Shown here: piece by piece, positions 17,524 to 28,158 of the stretch
Numbering within the stretch: position 1 is the stretch's first letter
Layout: every line of letters starts with the position of its first letter
Source: Azospirillum halopraeferens DSM 3675
Lineage (GTDB): Bacteria; Pseudomonadota; Alphaproteobacteria; Azospirillales; Azospirillaceae
Reading direction: 5' to 3'
NCBI RefSeq assembly: GCF_000429625.1
Contig: NZ_AUCF01000014.1
Span: 62,001 to 126,000 of the forward strand
DNA: 64,000 bases
Made by a program: the position numbers and the translations under genes
The notes under the pieces: model-generated
Databases searched by the model: none
What the model saw: the letters and a program-made list of their open reading frames with translations, nothing else
What the model was told of the DNA's origin: nothing

Positions 17524-20206
17524 CCCGGGCGCGGAGCGGCGATACGACGGCGCCGCCGCCGAACGCATCGCCGCCCTGGAAAGCGAGATCGAGCGCCTGA
17601 ACCGGGTCAACACCGCGCTGATGGACCGGGTCGAGCGCAATATGGAGTTGCAGGGCAACGCCTTTGCCCTGTTCCAGACCGCCACGCTGCTGGAGCAGCA
17701 GGTGCGCGAGCGCACCCGGGCGCTGGAGACGGCGCTGCACGACTACGCCGGCGCCAACCGCGACCTGCAGGCCGCCAAGCGCGAACTGGAGACGGCGCAG
17801 AACCGCCTGAACGACGCGCTGGAGGCGATCTCCGACGGCTTCATCCTGTGCGACGTGAACGACCGCATCGTCGCCTTCAACGTCCGCTTCCGTGAGCTGT
17901 GGCGCGGCATGGGGGATCTGCTGCGTCCCGGCCAGTCCTTCGCCCGCCTGATCTCGCGCGCCATCGACAGCGGCCTGGTGCGCAACGACAAGGAGGCGCG
18001 GCGCTGGCTGGCGCGCCGCGCCCGCAACCGCTATCGCCACACCGCCCACGTGCTGGAACTGTCCAACGGCCTGTGGCTGCGCATCAGCGAACGGCAGACC
18101 CGCGAGGGCGGGTCGGTGGGCATCTACAGCGACGTCACCTCCATCAAGGCGCTGGAGCGCCGCCGGCGCGAGCGCGAGCTGGCGGCCAAATCGACGCTCC
18201 TCCAGGCGACGCTGGACAACCTGTCCCAGGGGGTGTCGGTGTTCGACCGCAACCTGGAGCTGGTAGCCTGGAACCACCGCCTGGCCGAGCTGCTGGACGT
18301 GCCCGAGGATCAGCTCCACCCCGGGGCGGCGCTGGAGGAGTTCCTGCACCTGCCGGCCGTGCGCCGCCAGTTCACCGACGACGCCATGGAGCCGCGCGAG
18401 CTGGAGCGCCACCTGAAGGCGGCCCGCAGCTTCGCGGCCCGGTCGCTGGAGATCACCTGCCCGTCGGGGCGGGCGCTGGAGGTGCGCTCCAACCCCATGC
18501 CCAACGGCGGCTTCGTCACCACCTACACCGACATCACCGACCACAAGCGCTCGGAGGAGGCGCTGCGCGACAGCGAGCGGCGCATCCGCCTGGTCACCGA
18601 CGCCATGCCGGCACTGATCGCCTACATCGACACCGAGGAACGCTACCGCTTCACCAACAAGGCCTATGAGGCGTGGTACGGCCGGCCGCAGAGCGAGATC
18701 GACGGCCACCGCATGTGCGACGTGCTGAGCCCCGAGCAGTACCGGCTGCGCCGGACCTATGTGAAGCGGGTGCTGGCCGGCGAGTCCGTGGAGTTCGATT
18801 TCGAGTTCGCCCTGTCGGACAACGGCGGCGACGGCGCGCGCACCGACGCCCACGCCGTCTATGTGCCCCACCGCGCCTCCGACGGGACGGTGCTCGGGTT
18901 CTTCACGCTGATCCAGGACATCACGGAGCGCAAGCGCTCGGCCTCGCAGCTTGCCGAGGCCAACCGCACCCTGGAGCGGCGCGTGGCCGAGCGCACCCAC
19001 GCCCTGACGACGCTCAACACCCAGCTCCGCCAGGAGGTGGCGGAACGCGCCGCCGCCGAGGCGGCGCTGCGCCTGGCCAAGGCGGAAGCCGAGCAGGCCA
19101 ACCTGTCGAAGACCAAGTTCCTGGCGGCGGCCAGCCACGACCTGCTGCAACCCCTGAACGCGGCGCGGGTCTTCACCGCCGCCCTGTCCGAACGCCGGCT
19201 GGGCCCGCGCAACATGGAGCTGGTGGACAACCTCACCCAGTCGCTGGAAGCGGTGGACGAGATGCTGACCACCCTTCTCGACCTGTCCAAGCTGGACGCC
19301 GGGGTGCTGCCGACCTGCGTCACCCATTTCGAGGTGGACACGCTGCTGCGCCACATGGCCACCGAGTTCCAGCCGCTGGCGCTGGAACGCGGCCTGGCCC
19401 TGCGCGTCCACACCTGCGGCCTGACGGTGCGCAGCGACGCGGCCCTGCTGGGGCGCATCCTGCGCAACTTCCTGACCAACGCGCTGCGCTACACCCCGTC
19501 GGGGCGCATCGTCCTGGGCTGCCGGCGCGGTCCGGGCGGCCTGCGCATCGGCGTCTGGGACACCGGCGTCGGCATCCCGTCGGACAAGCTGGCCGAGGTG
19601 TTCCAGGAGTTCCGCCGCCTCAAGGGCTCCGCCGACAAGCTGAGCCGCGGCGCCGGGCTGGGGCTGGCCATCGTCGACCGCATCGCGCGGCGCCTCGGCC
19701 ATCCCGTGCTGGTGCGCTCCACCTGCGGGCGCGGGTCGATGTTCGCGGTGGAGGTGCCCTACGGCGACCCGGCGCTGGTGGCGCGCGGCGCCCCTGCCTG
19801 TCCCGCCGCCGCCGCCGGCACGGTGGCCGGCGCCACGCTGCTGGTGATCGACAACGAACCGGCGACGCTGACCAGCATGGCCTCGCTGCTCCAGGAGTGG
19901 GGGTGCAACGTGCTGACCGTGGAAACCGAGGACGAGGCGAGGGCGGCCATCGGCCCGCGCCACGACGCCATCGACCTGATCGTCGCCGACTTCCATCTGC
20001 ACGACGGCCGCACCGGCCTGGACGCCATCCGCACCATCCGCGAGCATTGCGGGCGCTATGTCCCGGCGGTGGTCATCACCGCCGACCGCACGGCGGAAAT
20101 GCAGGCGAGCGTCAAGGAGCACGGCCACCACCTGCTGACCAAGCCCGTCAAGCCCGCCCGCCTGCGCGCCACCGTCGCCCACCTGCTGAGCCGGCGCGGG
20201 GTGTGA
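17486..20206 (+). CDS. nahK: PAS hybrid histidine kinase, NahK type
   Basis: This 906-residue soluble hybrid kinase has an N-terminal coiled coil (about 25-110) and three PAS domains (about 108-220, 240-350 and 368-485). The histidine kinase core follows, with SHDLLQPLNAARVF (His551), NFLTNALRYTPSGR, DTGVGIP and GAGLGLAIV, and a receiver domain with phospho-acceptor Asp835 in VADFHLHDG. The SHDLLQPLNAA box and layout match NahK, which with NosP relays nitric-oxide signals into two-component and c-di-GMP or biofilm networks. The TTG at 17486 was chosen because GGGGGTGG precedes it; the next in-frame ATG is 45 codons in. The stop TGA directly abuts the converging gene's stop. Confidence 0.85.
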   Translation: MPGSTLTTIGLSSPGAERRYDGAAAERIAALESEIERLNRVNTALMDRVERNMELQGNAFALFQTATLLEQQVRERTRALETALHDYAGANRDLQAAKRELETAQNRLNDALEAISDGFILCDVNDRIVAFNVRFRELWRGMGDLLRPGQSFARLISRAIDSGLVRNDKEARRWLARRARNRYRHTAHVLELSNGLWLRISERQTREGGSVGIYSDVTSIKALERRRRERELAAKSTLLQATLDNLSQGVSVFDRNLELVAWNHRLAELLDVPEDQLHPGAALEEFLHLPAVRRQFTDDAMEPRELERHLKAARSFAARSLEITCPSGRALEVRSNPMPNGGFVTTYTDITDHKRSEEALRDSERRIRLVTDAMPALIAYIDTEERYRFTNKAYEAWYGRPQSEIDGHRMCDVLSPEQYRLRRTYVKRVLAGESVEFDFEFALSDNGGDGARTDAHAVYVPHRASDGTVLGFFTLIQDITERKRSASQLAEANRTLERRVAERTHALTTLNTQLRQEVAERAAAEAALRLAKAEAEQANLSKTKFLAAASHDLLQPLNAARVFTAALSERRLGPRNMELVDNLTQSLEAVDEMLTTLLDLSKLDAGVLPTCVTHFEVDTLLRHMATEFQPLALERGLALRVHTCGLTVRSDAALLGRILRNFLTNALRYTPSGRIVLGCRRGPGGLRIGVWDTGVGIPSDKLAEVFQEFRRLKGSADKLSRGAGLGLAIVDRIARRLGHPVLVRSTCGRGSMFAVEVPYGDPALVARGAPACPAAAAGTVAGATLLVIDNEPATLTSMASLLQEWGCNVLTVETEDEARAAIGPRHDAIDLIVADFHLHDGRTGLDAIRTIREHCGRYVPAVVITADRTAEMQASVKEHGHHLLTKPVKPARLRATVAHLLSRRGV

Positions 20207-21097
20207 TCACCGCGCCCCGCCGGCCCCGCAGCACGGTCGCCGGCGGGTGAAGGCGTCGGCGATCAGGGCGTCGTCGCAGCCGCGCCGGATCTCGAACCAG
20301 TGGCTGCGGCCGTCTTCGCCGTCGCGAACGCCGCACAGTCCGACGGACAGCGTGTCGCCGGGGTTGATGTTGCCATAGAAGAACAGGTCGCGCGCCGCGG
20401 TGACCAGACCGGCGCTCAGGTCGGGGAACAGCGCCCATTCCGCCCGGTCGACGAAGCCCTGGAAGGACGCGAAGTAGAGGAACCCGGCGCCGTTGAACTC
20501 TGAATGCGGGCAGGGGGTGATACGCACGGCGTCCAAACGGCGGCGGTCCGACCGGCGGAAGCCCCCGTGCTCCTCCCAGCGTCCCCGGCCGAAACGGTGG
20601 GTGAGCCCGGCCAGGGAATCGGCGGCGGGAGGCCCGGGCGCCTCGACGGCCGCGCGCAGCGGCAGGGCGCGTTCGACGCTGTGGTTGTCGCCGGGCACGG
20701 CGCGCCGCAGGAAGGCGGACACCATCGCCATGCGGGCGACGGGGACACCGCCCGCGGTGATGCACTGTTCGCTCTGGAACCGGGTGCGGGTCACGCGGCG
20801 GATGCGCCCGTCGAAGCGCAGCGTGTCGTGCTCCGCCACCCGCTCCGGGTGGGCGTCGCAGAGGGACAGGCCGGTGAAGGTGGCGTAGAGCGTGTTCCCG
20901 TCGCGGTCGCGGAACTCCGGCCGCGGCAGGCCGAAGAGATCGGCCAGCATGAGCCAGTGGCGGTGGCCGCACTCCTTCAGCAGCCATTGCTCGGACAGGC
21001 CGTGGAGCCCGAGCTGCGGCATGCCCGCCACCACCTCGTGCGGCGGCAGCCCTTCCCGGAAGGGCAGGGGAGCGGGGCGCGCCAGCGTCATGGTCAT
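20207..21097 (-). CDS. Pnap_2097/LnmK-like hotdog-fold protein of Nit1C locus
   Basis: This 296-residue protein resembles the Pnap_2097 family, relatives of LnmK, a double-hotdog acyltransferase/decarboxylase. Family-like segments are PQLGLHGLSEQWLLKECGHRHW near residue 26 and FNGAGFLYFASFQGFVDRAEW near 215, with LFFYGNINPGDTLSV near 250. The activity here is unknown. Two adjacent ATGs exist; the upstream one at 21097 is used because AAGGACC lies about 7 nt before it. It is the last gene of the leftward Nit1C operon, 17 bp after the previous gene. Confidence 0.68.
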   Translation of the reverse strand: MTMTLARPAPLPFREGLPPHEVVAGMPQLGLHGLSEQWLLKECGHRHWLMLADLFGLPRPEFRDRDGNTLYATFTGLSLCDAHPERVAEHDTLRFDGRIRRVTRTRFQSEQCITAGGVPVARMAMVSAFLRRAVPGDNHSVERALPLRAAVEAPGPPAADSLAGLTHRFGRGRWEEHGGFRRSDRRRLDAVRITPCPHSEFNGAGFLYFASFQGFVDRAEWALFPDLSAGLVTAARDLFFYGNINPGDTLSVGLCGVRDGEDGRSHWFEIRRGCDDALIADAFTRRRPCCGAGGAR

Positions 21098-21114
21098 GGG
21101 GGAGGTCCTTGCGT

Positions 21115-21399
21115 TCAGGCGAAGGCGACGACGGTCACCGTGGGCTCCGCGCGGTCGGCGAAACGGGCGGCCATGGCGTCGATCTCGGCGATCTGGCGGG
21201 CGGCGCGGGAGCACGGGAACCCGTACCGGGCGGCGACCCGCGCGCCGGCGATGGACAGGGCCTCGCGGCTGATCCGGGCGAAGGCGTCGAGGGGATAGGT
21301 CTGCCCCTCCGTCAGGTGCTCCCGGATCACCAGCGACGGGGAATAGCAATCCGACAGGCTGCCGTCGGGCCAGCGGACGCGGAAGATCATCTCGGGCAT
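21115..21399 (-). CDS. MSMEG_0570-family nitrogen starvation response protein
   Basis: This 94-residue protein begins MPEMIFRVRWPDGSLSDCYS and contains PSLVIREHLTEGQTYPLDAF and RYGFPCSRAARQIAEIDA. These are features of the MSMEG_0570 family, found almost only inside Nit1C-type clusters. The biochemical role is not known. Its start lies 13 bases inside the preceding glycosyltransferase gene, so it is coupled to it. It probably corresponds to one of the small hypothetical Nit proteins. Confidence 0.82.
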   Translation of the reverse strand: MPEMIFRVRWPDGSLSDCYSPSLVIREHLTEGQTYPLDAFARISREALSIAGARVAARYGFPCSRAARQIAEIDAMAARFADRAEPTVTVVAFA

Positions 21400-22577
21400 G
21401 GCGCTCTCGTGCTCCACTGGTTCCACAGCTCGGTGTAGACGGTGCGGTGACGCCGGGCGCAGCGGTCCCATCCCATCAGGGCGGCCCGGCGCAGGCCGGC
21501 GGCGCGCAGGGCGGATGCGCGGCCGGGTTTGACCGCTTCCCCCATGGCGGCGGCGATGGACGCGACGTCGCAGGGGTCGGCCCACAGCGCGTCGTCCGGG
21601 GCGAGGTGCTCGGTGAAGGGCGCGATGGCCGACACGACGCAGGGCGTGCCGCACGCCATCGCTTCCAGCACCACCAGCCCGAACCCTTCGCGCAGGGACG
21701 GGAACACCAGGGCGTCGGCGATCCGGAACAGGGCGGGCATGTCCCCGTCCGGCAGCGGTCCGGTGCGCACGACCGGCGCGCCGGGGCCGACCGCGACGCC
21801 GTGCGCGGCGATCAGCCCCTCGAAGGCGCGGACCTCGGCGCCATGGTCGAGCAGGGTGGCCCCGCCGGCGATGACGAGCTGCGCCGCCGGCAGGACCGCG
21901 CGGACCCGCAGGAAGGCGTCCAGCAGGCGGGCGCTGTTCTTGCGCTCCTCCACCCCGCCGACGGACAGGAAGACCGGTCCGGTCCCGAGGCCCAGGCGGG
22001 CGCGCAGCGCGTCGTCCCGCGGCGCCGGTTGCGGCGTGAACCGCCGGGTGTCCACGCCGTTGCCCACGGGGGTGGCGGCGATCCCGTGCTCGCGCAGCAG
22101 CCGCTCCTGCCAGAGCGCGCTGACGCACAGCACCCGGTCGGCGTTGCGGATGGCCCGCCACTGCCGGGCCTCGACCGCCGCATCCTCAAAGGCGTCGAGA
22201 TGATGGACGGTGCAGACGTAGCCGGGAATGCGCCCCCGCTCCCGCAGGGTCGCCAGCGCGTTGCCGCTGATGCCGTCCTGCGCGTGGAGAATGTCGAACC
22301 GCTCCACCGCCCCCGGCCGCTCGAAGAAGGCGAGGTAGTCGGCGATGCGCGTCTCCACCAGGGCGCCCAGACCGCCGCTCACCGGCCGGGCCGGCACGGC
22401 GACGGTGCCGCAGCGCGTCCGCCGGAAGAAGCCGCGGCCGCCGGCGTCCGGGGCGTGGACCACGGCACGGTGGCCCAGGCCGGCCAGGCTGTCGGCCAGT
22501 TCCAGCGCGTGCACCACCCCGCCCCGCGGGTTGGTGGAATGGGCGAGCAGCGCCACGGACAGGGCGGGGCCGGTCAT
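21387..22577 (-). CDS. MSMEG_0565-family glycosyltransferase of Nit1C locus
   Basis: This 396-residue GT-B enzyme has an N-terminal glycine loop (HSTNPRGGVVHALELADSLAGLGH) and ILHAQDGISG in the first Rossmann domain. The C-terminal donor domain has SVGGVEERKNSARLLDAFL and VFPSLREGFGLVVLEAMACGTP, the glycosyltransferase group 1 EX7E region. The MSMEG_0565 family occurs in extended Nit1C clusters. This suggests the final product or an intermediate is glycosylated (inference). The ATG overlaps the upstream AIR-synthase-like gene's stop. Confidence 0.82.
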   Translation of the reverse strand: MTGPALSVALLAHSTNPRGGVVHALELADSLAGLGHRAVVHAPDAGGRGFFRRTRCGTVAVPARPVSGGLGALVETRIADYLAFFERPGAVERFDILHAQDGISGNALATLRERGRIPGYVCTVHHLDAFEDAAVEARQWRAIRNADRVLCVSALWQERLLREHGIAATPVGNGVDTRRFTPQPAPRDDALRARLGLGTGPVFLSVGGVEERKNSARLLDAFLRVRAVLPAAQLVIAGGATLLDHGAEVRAFEGLIAAHGVAVGPGAPVVRTGPLPDGDMPALFRIADALVFPSLREGFGLVVLEAMACGTPCVVSAIAPFTEHLAPDDALWADPCDVASIAAAMGEAVKPGRASALRAAGLRRAALMGWDRCARRHRTVYTELWNQWSTRAPCPR

Positions 22578-23542
22578 GCCGCGACCCGCCCCGGCCGGCA
22601 GCCGATCAGCGGACCGTCGGCGAAGTCCCAGACCACGGCCCGGTCGGTGCCGTCGGTGAGGGTGACGGCGCTGCCGTCCTCCACCGTGCCGATGGCGGCG
22701 CAGGCGATGCCGCGCCCGGCGAAGCGGGCGGCGACGGTCTCGGCCGCCTCCGGCGCGACGCTCAGCAGGAACCCGAAACTGGGGAAGGACAGCAGCCAGC
22801 GGTCGAGCGGCACCCCCGCCGGCCGCGGCACCGCGGCGACGTCGATGGTGGCGCCGACGCCGGAGCATTCCAGCAGCATCAGCGCCGTGCCCACCGGGCC
22901 GGCCATGCTGATGTCCTTGGCGGCGCGGCACAGCCCATCCTCGGCAAGGCCGGGCAGCAGCGCCAGGTCGCCGCGCAGGCGGTCCGGAGGCGCCCCGGTG
23001 GCGGCGTCGAAGAAGGGGTTGGGCTCGTGGTAGCGCCCGCGCAGGTCGATGGCCGCCAGCAGCCGGTCGCCGGGGCGCGCGTCGAAGCTGGTCAGCAGGC
23101 GGCGCCCGGCCCGGCCGACGATGGCGACGGCAAGCTGCGGGCGGTCCGTCCGCAGGTTGGAATGGCCGCCCACCACCGGCACGCCGTAGGCGGCGGCGGC
23201 CGCCCGCAGTCCCTCCAGGATGGGGCGGGCCTCCGCCTCCCCGTGGCTCCACAGCGCGTCGGTGACGGCAACCGGCCACCCGCCCATGGCGGCGATGTCG
23301 CTGACGTTGACCATGACCCCGCACCAGCCGGCGAACCAGGGTTCGGCGGCGACGAAGGCGTTGACGAAGCCCTCCATGGCGAACAGCAGGTGCCCGTCGC
23401 CGTCGGGAATGGCGGCGCAGTCGTCGCCGACCGGGACGGCGCCGGCGGGCGCCAGCGCGCCCACCACCGCGTCGATGTCGCGTTTGTGGGCGAAGCCGGG
23501 GCTCGCCCGCAGGGTCTCCACCAGGGCGGGCAGGGCGATCAT
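22574..23542 (-). CDS. nitF: AIR-synthase-like (PurM/Sll0787) protein of Nit1C
   Basis: This 322-residue protein is a PurM/SelD-fold ATPase. It has VGDDCAAIPDGDGHLLFAMEGF near residue 38, VMVNVSDIAAMGGWPVAVTDAL near 75, and VPVVGGHSNLRT near 118, and a C-terminal AIRS_C half (KDISMAGPVGTALMLLE). The family phosphorylates an amide or carbonyl oxygen to drive ring closure or nitrogen insertion. In Nit1C it is stand-alone here, whereas some species fuse it to the GNAT. It overlaps neighbours on both sides by four bases. Confidence 0.82.
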   Translation of the reverse strand: MIALPALVETLRASPGFAHKRDIDAVVGALAPAGAVPVGDDCAAIPDGDGHLLFAMEGFVNAFVAAEPWFAGWCGVMVNVSDIAAMGGWPVAVTDALWSHGEAEARPILEGLRAAAAAYGVPVVGGHSNLRTDRPQLAVAIVGRAGRRLLTSFDARPGDRLLAAIDLRGRYHEPNPFFDAATGAPPDRLRGDLALLPGLAEDGLCRAAKDISMAGPVGTALMLLECSGVGATIDVAAVPRPAGVPLDRWLLSFPSFGFLLSVAPEAAETVAARFAGRGIACAAIGTVEDGSAVTLTDGTDRAVVWDFADGPLIGCRPGRVAA

Positions 23543-24105
23543 GCCGCCCTCCGCGCCAGCGCCAGGAAGCCGCGGTCGCCGTCGTGGATCGGCGGGTAGT
23601 GGGCCAGGTCGGCCTGCATGTGGTGGTGGGGATGGCCGTGCAGCGTCACCTCCTCCAGCGTCCGCCAGTGCAGGCGGCGGAACAGCAGGGCGTTGCGGGC
23701 CTGCACGTGGGCGTGGAACCGCAGGCAGCCGCGCCCGGCGGCGGTGCACACCGCCATGCGGATCAGCGACGCCCCCAGCGACCCCGCCCGCCGGTGCGCC
23801 GGCGCCACCGCCAGGCGGGAGCCGATCCACAGCCCCGGTTCCGGCTGGTGGATGCGCACCGTTCCGACCACGGCGTCGGGCATGCCGCAGAGGTCGGACA
23901 GGGCGACGATGGTCAGGGCGTGCGCGTCGACGGCGTCGCGGTCGTCGCCGTCGAACAGGCCCTGCTCGGCGCAGAAGACCTGCCGGCGCAGGGCGGCGGC
24001 GCCCGCCCGCTCCCACGCTTCGGTGGCGTGCTTGATGCGGTAGGCGCCGGCCGTGAAGGCGGGGACCGGCCCGTCATACAGGGCGTTCGGTGTCTGGTCC
24101 TGCAT
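23539..24105 (-). CDS. nitE: GNAT acetyltransferase (MSMEG_0567/Sll0786 N-terminal type) of Nit1C
   Basis: This 188-residue protein has a GNAT fold with YRIKHATEAWERAGAAALRRQVFCAEQGLF at the start and the acetyl-CoA loop RLAVAPAHRRAGSLGASLIRMAV near residue 98. The histidine-rich HGHPHHHMQADL segment near 155 is characteristic of the Nit1C GNAT family. Its substrate is unknown. It overlaps the AIR-synthase-like gene by ATGA and follows the flavoprotein gene after 44 bp. Confidence 0.82.
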   Translation of the reverse strand: MQDQTPNALYDGPVPAFTAGAYRIKHATEAWERAGAAALRRQVFCAEQGLFDGDDRDAVDAHALTIVALSDLCGMPDAVVGTVRIHQPEPGLWIGSRLAVAPAHRRAGSLGASLIRMAVCTAAGRGCLRFHAHVQARNALLFRRLHWRTLEEVTLHGHPHHHMQADLAHYPPIHDGDRGFLALARRAA

Positions 24106-24149
24106 GGGCGACTCTCCGTGTCGGGGCCGGCCGGGTCATGCCGGCCGTA

Positions 24150-25427
24150 TCAGGCGGCGGCGGCGGTTCCGGCGAGCAGGCGTTCGGACATCACCCGGGC
24201 GAGGTGCGCGGCGTCGTCCGCCACGCCGAGGAAGCGGCCGGAGCCCCAGGTGTGCAGCCAGGGAAGCCCGATGAAGTACAGCCCGTCCACCGGCGAGACC
24301 CCCCGCGTGAACCTGGGATGGCCGCGCCCGTCGAAGGCCGGCAGGTCGATCCAGGAATAGTCGGGCCGGAAGCCGATGGCCCAGACGATGGCGGTGATCC
24401 CGGCCGCCGCACAGTCGATTTCGGTCGGTGTGGCGCGCGGCGTCCACACGGGCAGGAAGGGCGGCTCCTCCGGCGCGTCGATGCCGTTCTTCGCGATGTA
24501 CGCGTCGATGTCGCGCCGGATCGACACGTACACCTCGTCCGCATCGTCGAGGTTGCGTTCGAGATCGTCGGCGAAGCGGAGCACGGTGCCGTCGATCCCC
24601 GCCAGGCTGCCGTAGAGCGACACCCCGTCGAGCGCGAAGCGGCGCAGGTCGATCTCATGCCCGCCGGCGCGGCCGGTCATATAGTGGTTGGTCTTCTCCT
24701 TCGCCCGCTCACCCAGCGGATGGCGGTCGATGGTCAGCTTGTAGTAGCCCATCTCCATCAGCCACTCCGTGGCGTCCTTGCCCCGGTACCGGCGCGGCGA
24801 GCGCGGGGCCGGGCCGACGCAGAGATGGACCGTGCGGCCGGCGAGATGGAGATCCTCCATGATCTGCACGCCCGACTGGCCGGAGCCGACGACCAGCACC
24901 TCGCCCGGCGGCAACCGGTCGGGATTGCGGTAGTGCACGGAATGGACCTGCGTGACGGACGCCGCCAGGGCGTGGGCGAAGGGCGGGACGATGGGGATGT
25001 CGTAGCCGCCGGTGGCGACCACCAGGTGGTCGGCGGTGACGGTGCCGGCGCTCGTCTCCACCTCCAGCACGCGGCCGCCGTCCCGGCGCGACACGCGGCG
25101 CACCGCCACCCCCTCGCGCACCGGCGGGTCGAAGCGGCGGGCGAACGCCTCGATGTAGGCGACAATCTCGTCCTTCAGCATGAACCCCTTGGGGTCGGGA
25201 CCGGCGTAGGGGAAGTCCGGAAGCCGGCACTGCCAGTTCGGGGTGACGAGGCAGAAGCTGTCCCAGCGGTCCTCCCGCCAGGAATGGCCGATCCGGTTCT
25301 TCTCGAAGATGACGTGATCGATGCCAAGGGCCTTCAGGTGGTAGCTGACGGACAGCCCGGCCTGGCCGCCGCCGACGATGACGACGGGGTGGTGGGGCAC
25401 GGGGCGGCTGGCGGCGGAGGGGGACAT
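24150..25427 (-). CDS. nitH: MSMEG_0569-family flavin-dependent oxidoreductase
   Basis: This 425-residue flavoprotein monooxygenase has an FAD-binding GGGQAGLSVSYHLKALG near residue 18, a second nucleotide loop VVGSGQSGVQIMEDLH near 178, and the ATGG and FYFIGLPW-like segment (LYFIGLPWLHTWGSGRFLG) near 390. This matches the Nit1C flavoprotein family related to Baeyer-Villiger-type and N-oxidising enzymes. It probably hydroxylates a nitrogen-containing intermediate (inference). It lies between the radical SAM and GNAT genes in the operon. Confidence 0.85.
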   Translation of the reverse strand: MSPSAASRPVPHHPVVIVGGGQAGLSVSYHLKALGIDHVIFEKNRIGHSWREDRWDSFCLVTPNWQCRLPDFPYAGPDPKGFMLKDEIVAYIEAFARRFDPPVREGVAVRRVSRRDGGRVLEVETSAGTVTADHLVVATGGYDIPIVPPFAHALAASVTQVHSVHYRNPDRLPPGEVLVVGSGQSGVQIMEDLHLAGRTVHLCVGPAPRSPRRYRGKDATEWLMEMGYYKLTIDRHPLGERAKEKTNHYMTGRAGGHEIDLRRFALDGVSLYGSLAGIDGTVLRFADDLERNLDDADEVYVSIRRDIDAYIAKNGIDAPEEPPFLPVWTPRATPTEIDCAAAGITAIVWAIGFRPDYSWIDLPAFDGRGHPRFTRGVSPVDGLYFIGLPWLHTWGSGRFLGVADDAAHLARVMSERLLAGTAAAA

Positions 25428-25466
25428 GGCATTCTCCGGAACGGGGGCGCGGGCGCGGGCGGCGTC

Positions 25467-26591
<1,125 letters not shown>

Positions 26592-27586
26592 GGTCGGTCG
26601 TCTCCTGTTCGGTCCGCGGCGCGGCCGGGCGCGCGGCGGTGGTCATCGGGCGGGCCGGGCGGTCGTCGAGCACCAGGGACAGCAGCTCCGGCCGGGCGTA
26701 GTGACCGACGGAATCCATCATCCGCTTGCGCTTTGTGATCAGGGCCATGTCGAGATCGGCCACGAGGATGCCCTCCCCCGTGGTCAGCGGCGGCACGACG
26801 TGGCGCCCCTCCGGCGAGATGATGGCGGTCATGCAGCCGCCGCGCAGGCCCTTCTGAAGCGTCGGGTCGGCGGTGATCCCCGCGATCTGGGTGTCGGTCA
26901 GCCAGCCCGTGGCGTTGACGACGAAGCAGCCGGACTCCAGCGCGTGGTGGCGGATCGTCACCTCGATCTGGTCGGCGAAGATGTCGCCGACGAGCGATCC
27001 CGGGAACTGTGCGACATGGATCTCCTCGTGCCGGGCCATCAGGGCGTAGCGGGCCAGGGGGTTGTAGTGCTCCCAGCAGGCCAGCGCCCCGATGCGTCCC
27101 GCCGCGCTGTCCACCACGGCCAGCCCGGCGCCGTCGCCCTGGCCCCAGATCATCCGTTCGTGATAGGTCGGCGTGATCTTGCGCCGCTTCAGCAGCAGCC
27201 GGCCGTCGGCGTCGAAGACGAGCTGGGTGTTGTAGAGGGACCCGTGGTCGCGCTCGTTGACGCCGAGCACCACCACGATCCCGTGGGCACGGGCCGTGGC
27301 GGCGACGGTATCGGTCACCGGCCCGGGCACGACCACCGCGCGCTCGTAAAGCGTCAGGTGGTCGGCCCCCGCCAGGACCGGCGGACGCACGAAGGAGAAG
27401 TAGGGATAGTAGGGGACGACGGTCTCGGGGAACACGACCAGGGCCGCCCCCTTGCCCGCCGCCTCCGCGATGGCCCGGCACACCCGGTCGACCGTGCCGT
27501 CGGCGCTGTCCAGGTCGGGGGCGATCTGCACCGCCGCCACCCGGACCGTTCGCTTCTCCGTCATGGATCCGCCCTCCGCCGGCCGC

Positions 27587-28069
27587 CTACAGGGTCCAGG
27601 TGTTGAGGATGAAGGCGTTGGCCTTGCGGTGGAGCAGCACGATGTCGAGCACGTCCAGCGGGCTGATCGGGCGGATGCCGGGGATGAGCGAGCCCTCGCC
27701 GTGGCCATAGAGCGCCTGGAGCGCGAAGCGGCAGGCGTAGACCTTGCCGCCCTCCTCCATGAACTTGACCATCTGCTTGTTCATCGCCTGGTGGCCGGGA
27801 AACGCCTCGTCGCCCAGGGTCGGGAAGCCGCGCTGCACGCCCAGCGTCACGCCGGGGCCGTACAGCAGGATCGACGTCTCGAACCCCTTGCGCTGAAGGC
27901 GCGTCGCCTGGAGCAGGTTGACGAGACCGATCGACCCTTCGAACGCCACGGTGTGGAAGGTGACGAGCGCCAGCTCACCCGGTTCGGCCTTGACGTCCTC
28001 GAAGACCTTCTCCTCGTAGTCGACCAGAAAATCGCCCTTCTGGTTGTGCGGCTTGGTAACGGCAGGCAT
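27587..28069 (-). CDS. nitB: MSMEG_0572/Sll0783-family nitrogen starvation response protein
   Basis: This 160-residue protein has the family segments [19 protein letters not shown] near residue 14, [22 protein letters not shown] near 38, and [32 protein letters not shown] near 110. Homologues are induced by nitrogen starvation in cyanobacteria and head the Nit1C clusters. The fold resembles DsrE-like proteins (inference), function unknown. GGAGAGAG lies before the ATG, and a consensus sigma-54 promoter lies 59 bases upstream. Confidence 0.88.
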   Translation of the reverse strand: MPAVTKPHNQKGDFLVDYEEKVFEDVKAEPGELALVTFHTVAFEGSIGLVNLLQATRLQRKGFETSILLYGPGVTLGVQRGFPTLGDEAFPGHQAMNKQMVKFMEEGGKVYACRFALQALYGHGEGSLIPGIRPISPLDVLDIVLLHRKANAFILNTWTL

Positions 28070-28127
28070 GGGTCTCTCTCCTCTCCTGATGTCGGGCCCC
28101 GGCCGTGCGGCAGGCCACCGGACGTTC

Positions 28128-28143
28128 AGCAAGCACCGTGCCA
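28128..28143 (-). promoter_or_regulatory. Sigma-54 (-24/-12) promoter of Nit1C operon
   Basis: Read on the minus strand, TGGCACGGTGCTTGCT is a full match to the RpoN consensus TGGCACG-N4-TTGCW with correct spacing. It lies 59 nt upstream of the nitB ATG. Transcription should need a bacterial enhancer-binding protein, none of which is encoded in the window. Confidence 0.8.
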
Positions 28144-28158
28144 GTCATTTTCCGAACA

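Noticed and set aside
17471..20182. A 900-codon minus-strand open frame opposite the NahK-type kinase
   Set aside because: It mirrors the kinase third-position bias and has no family features.
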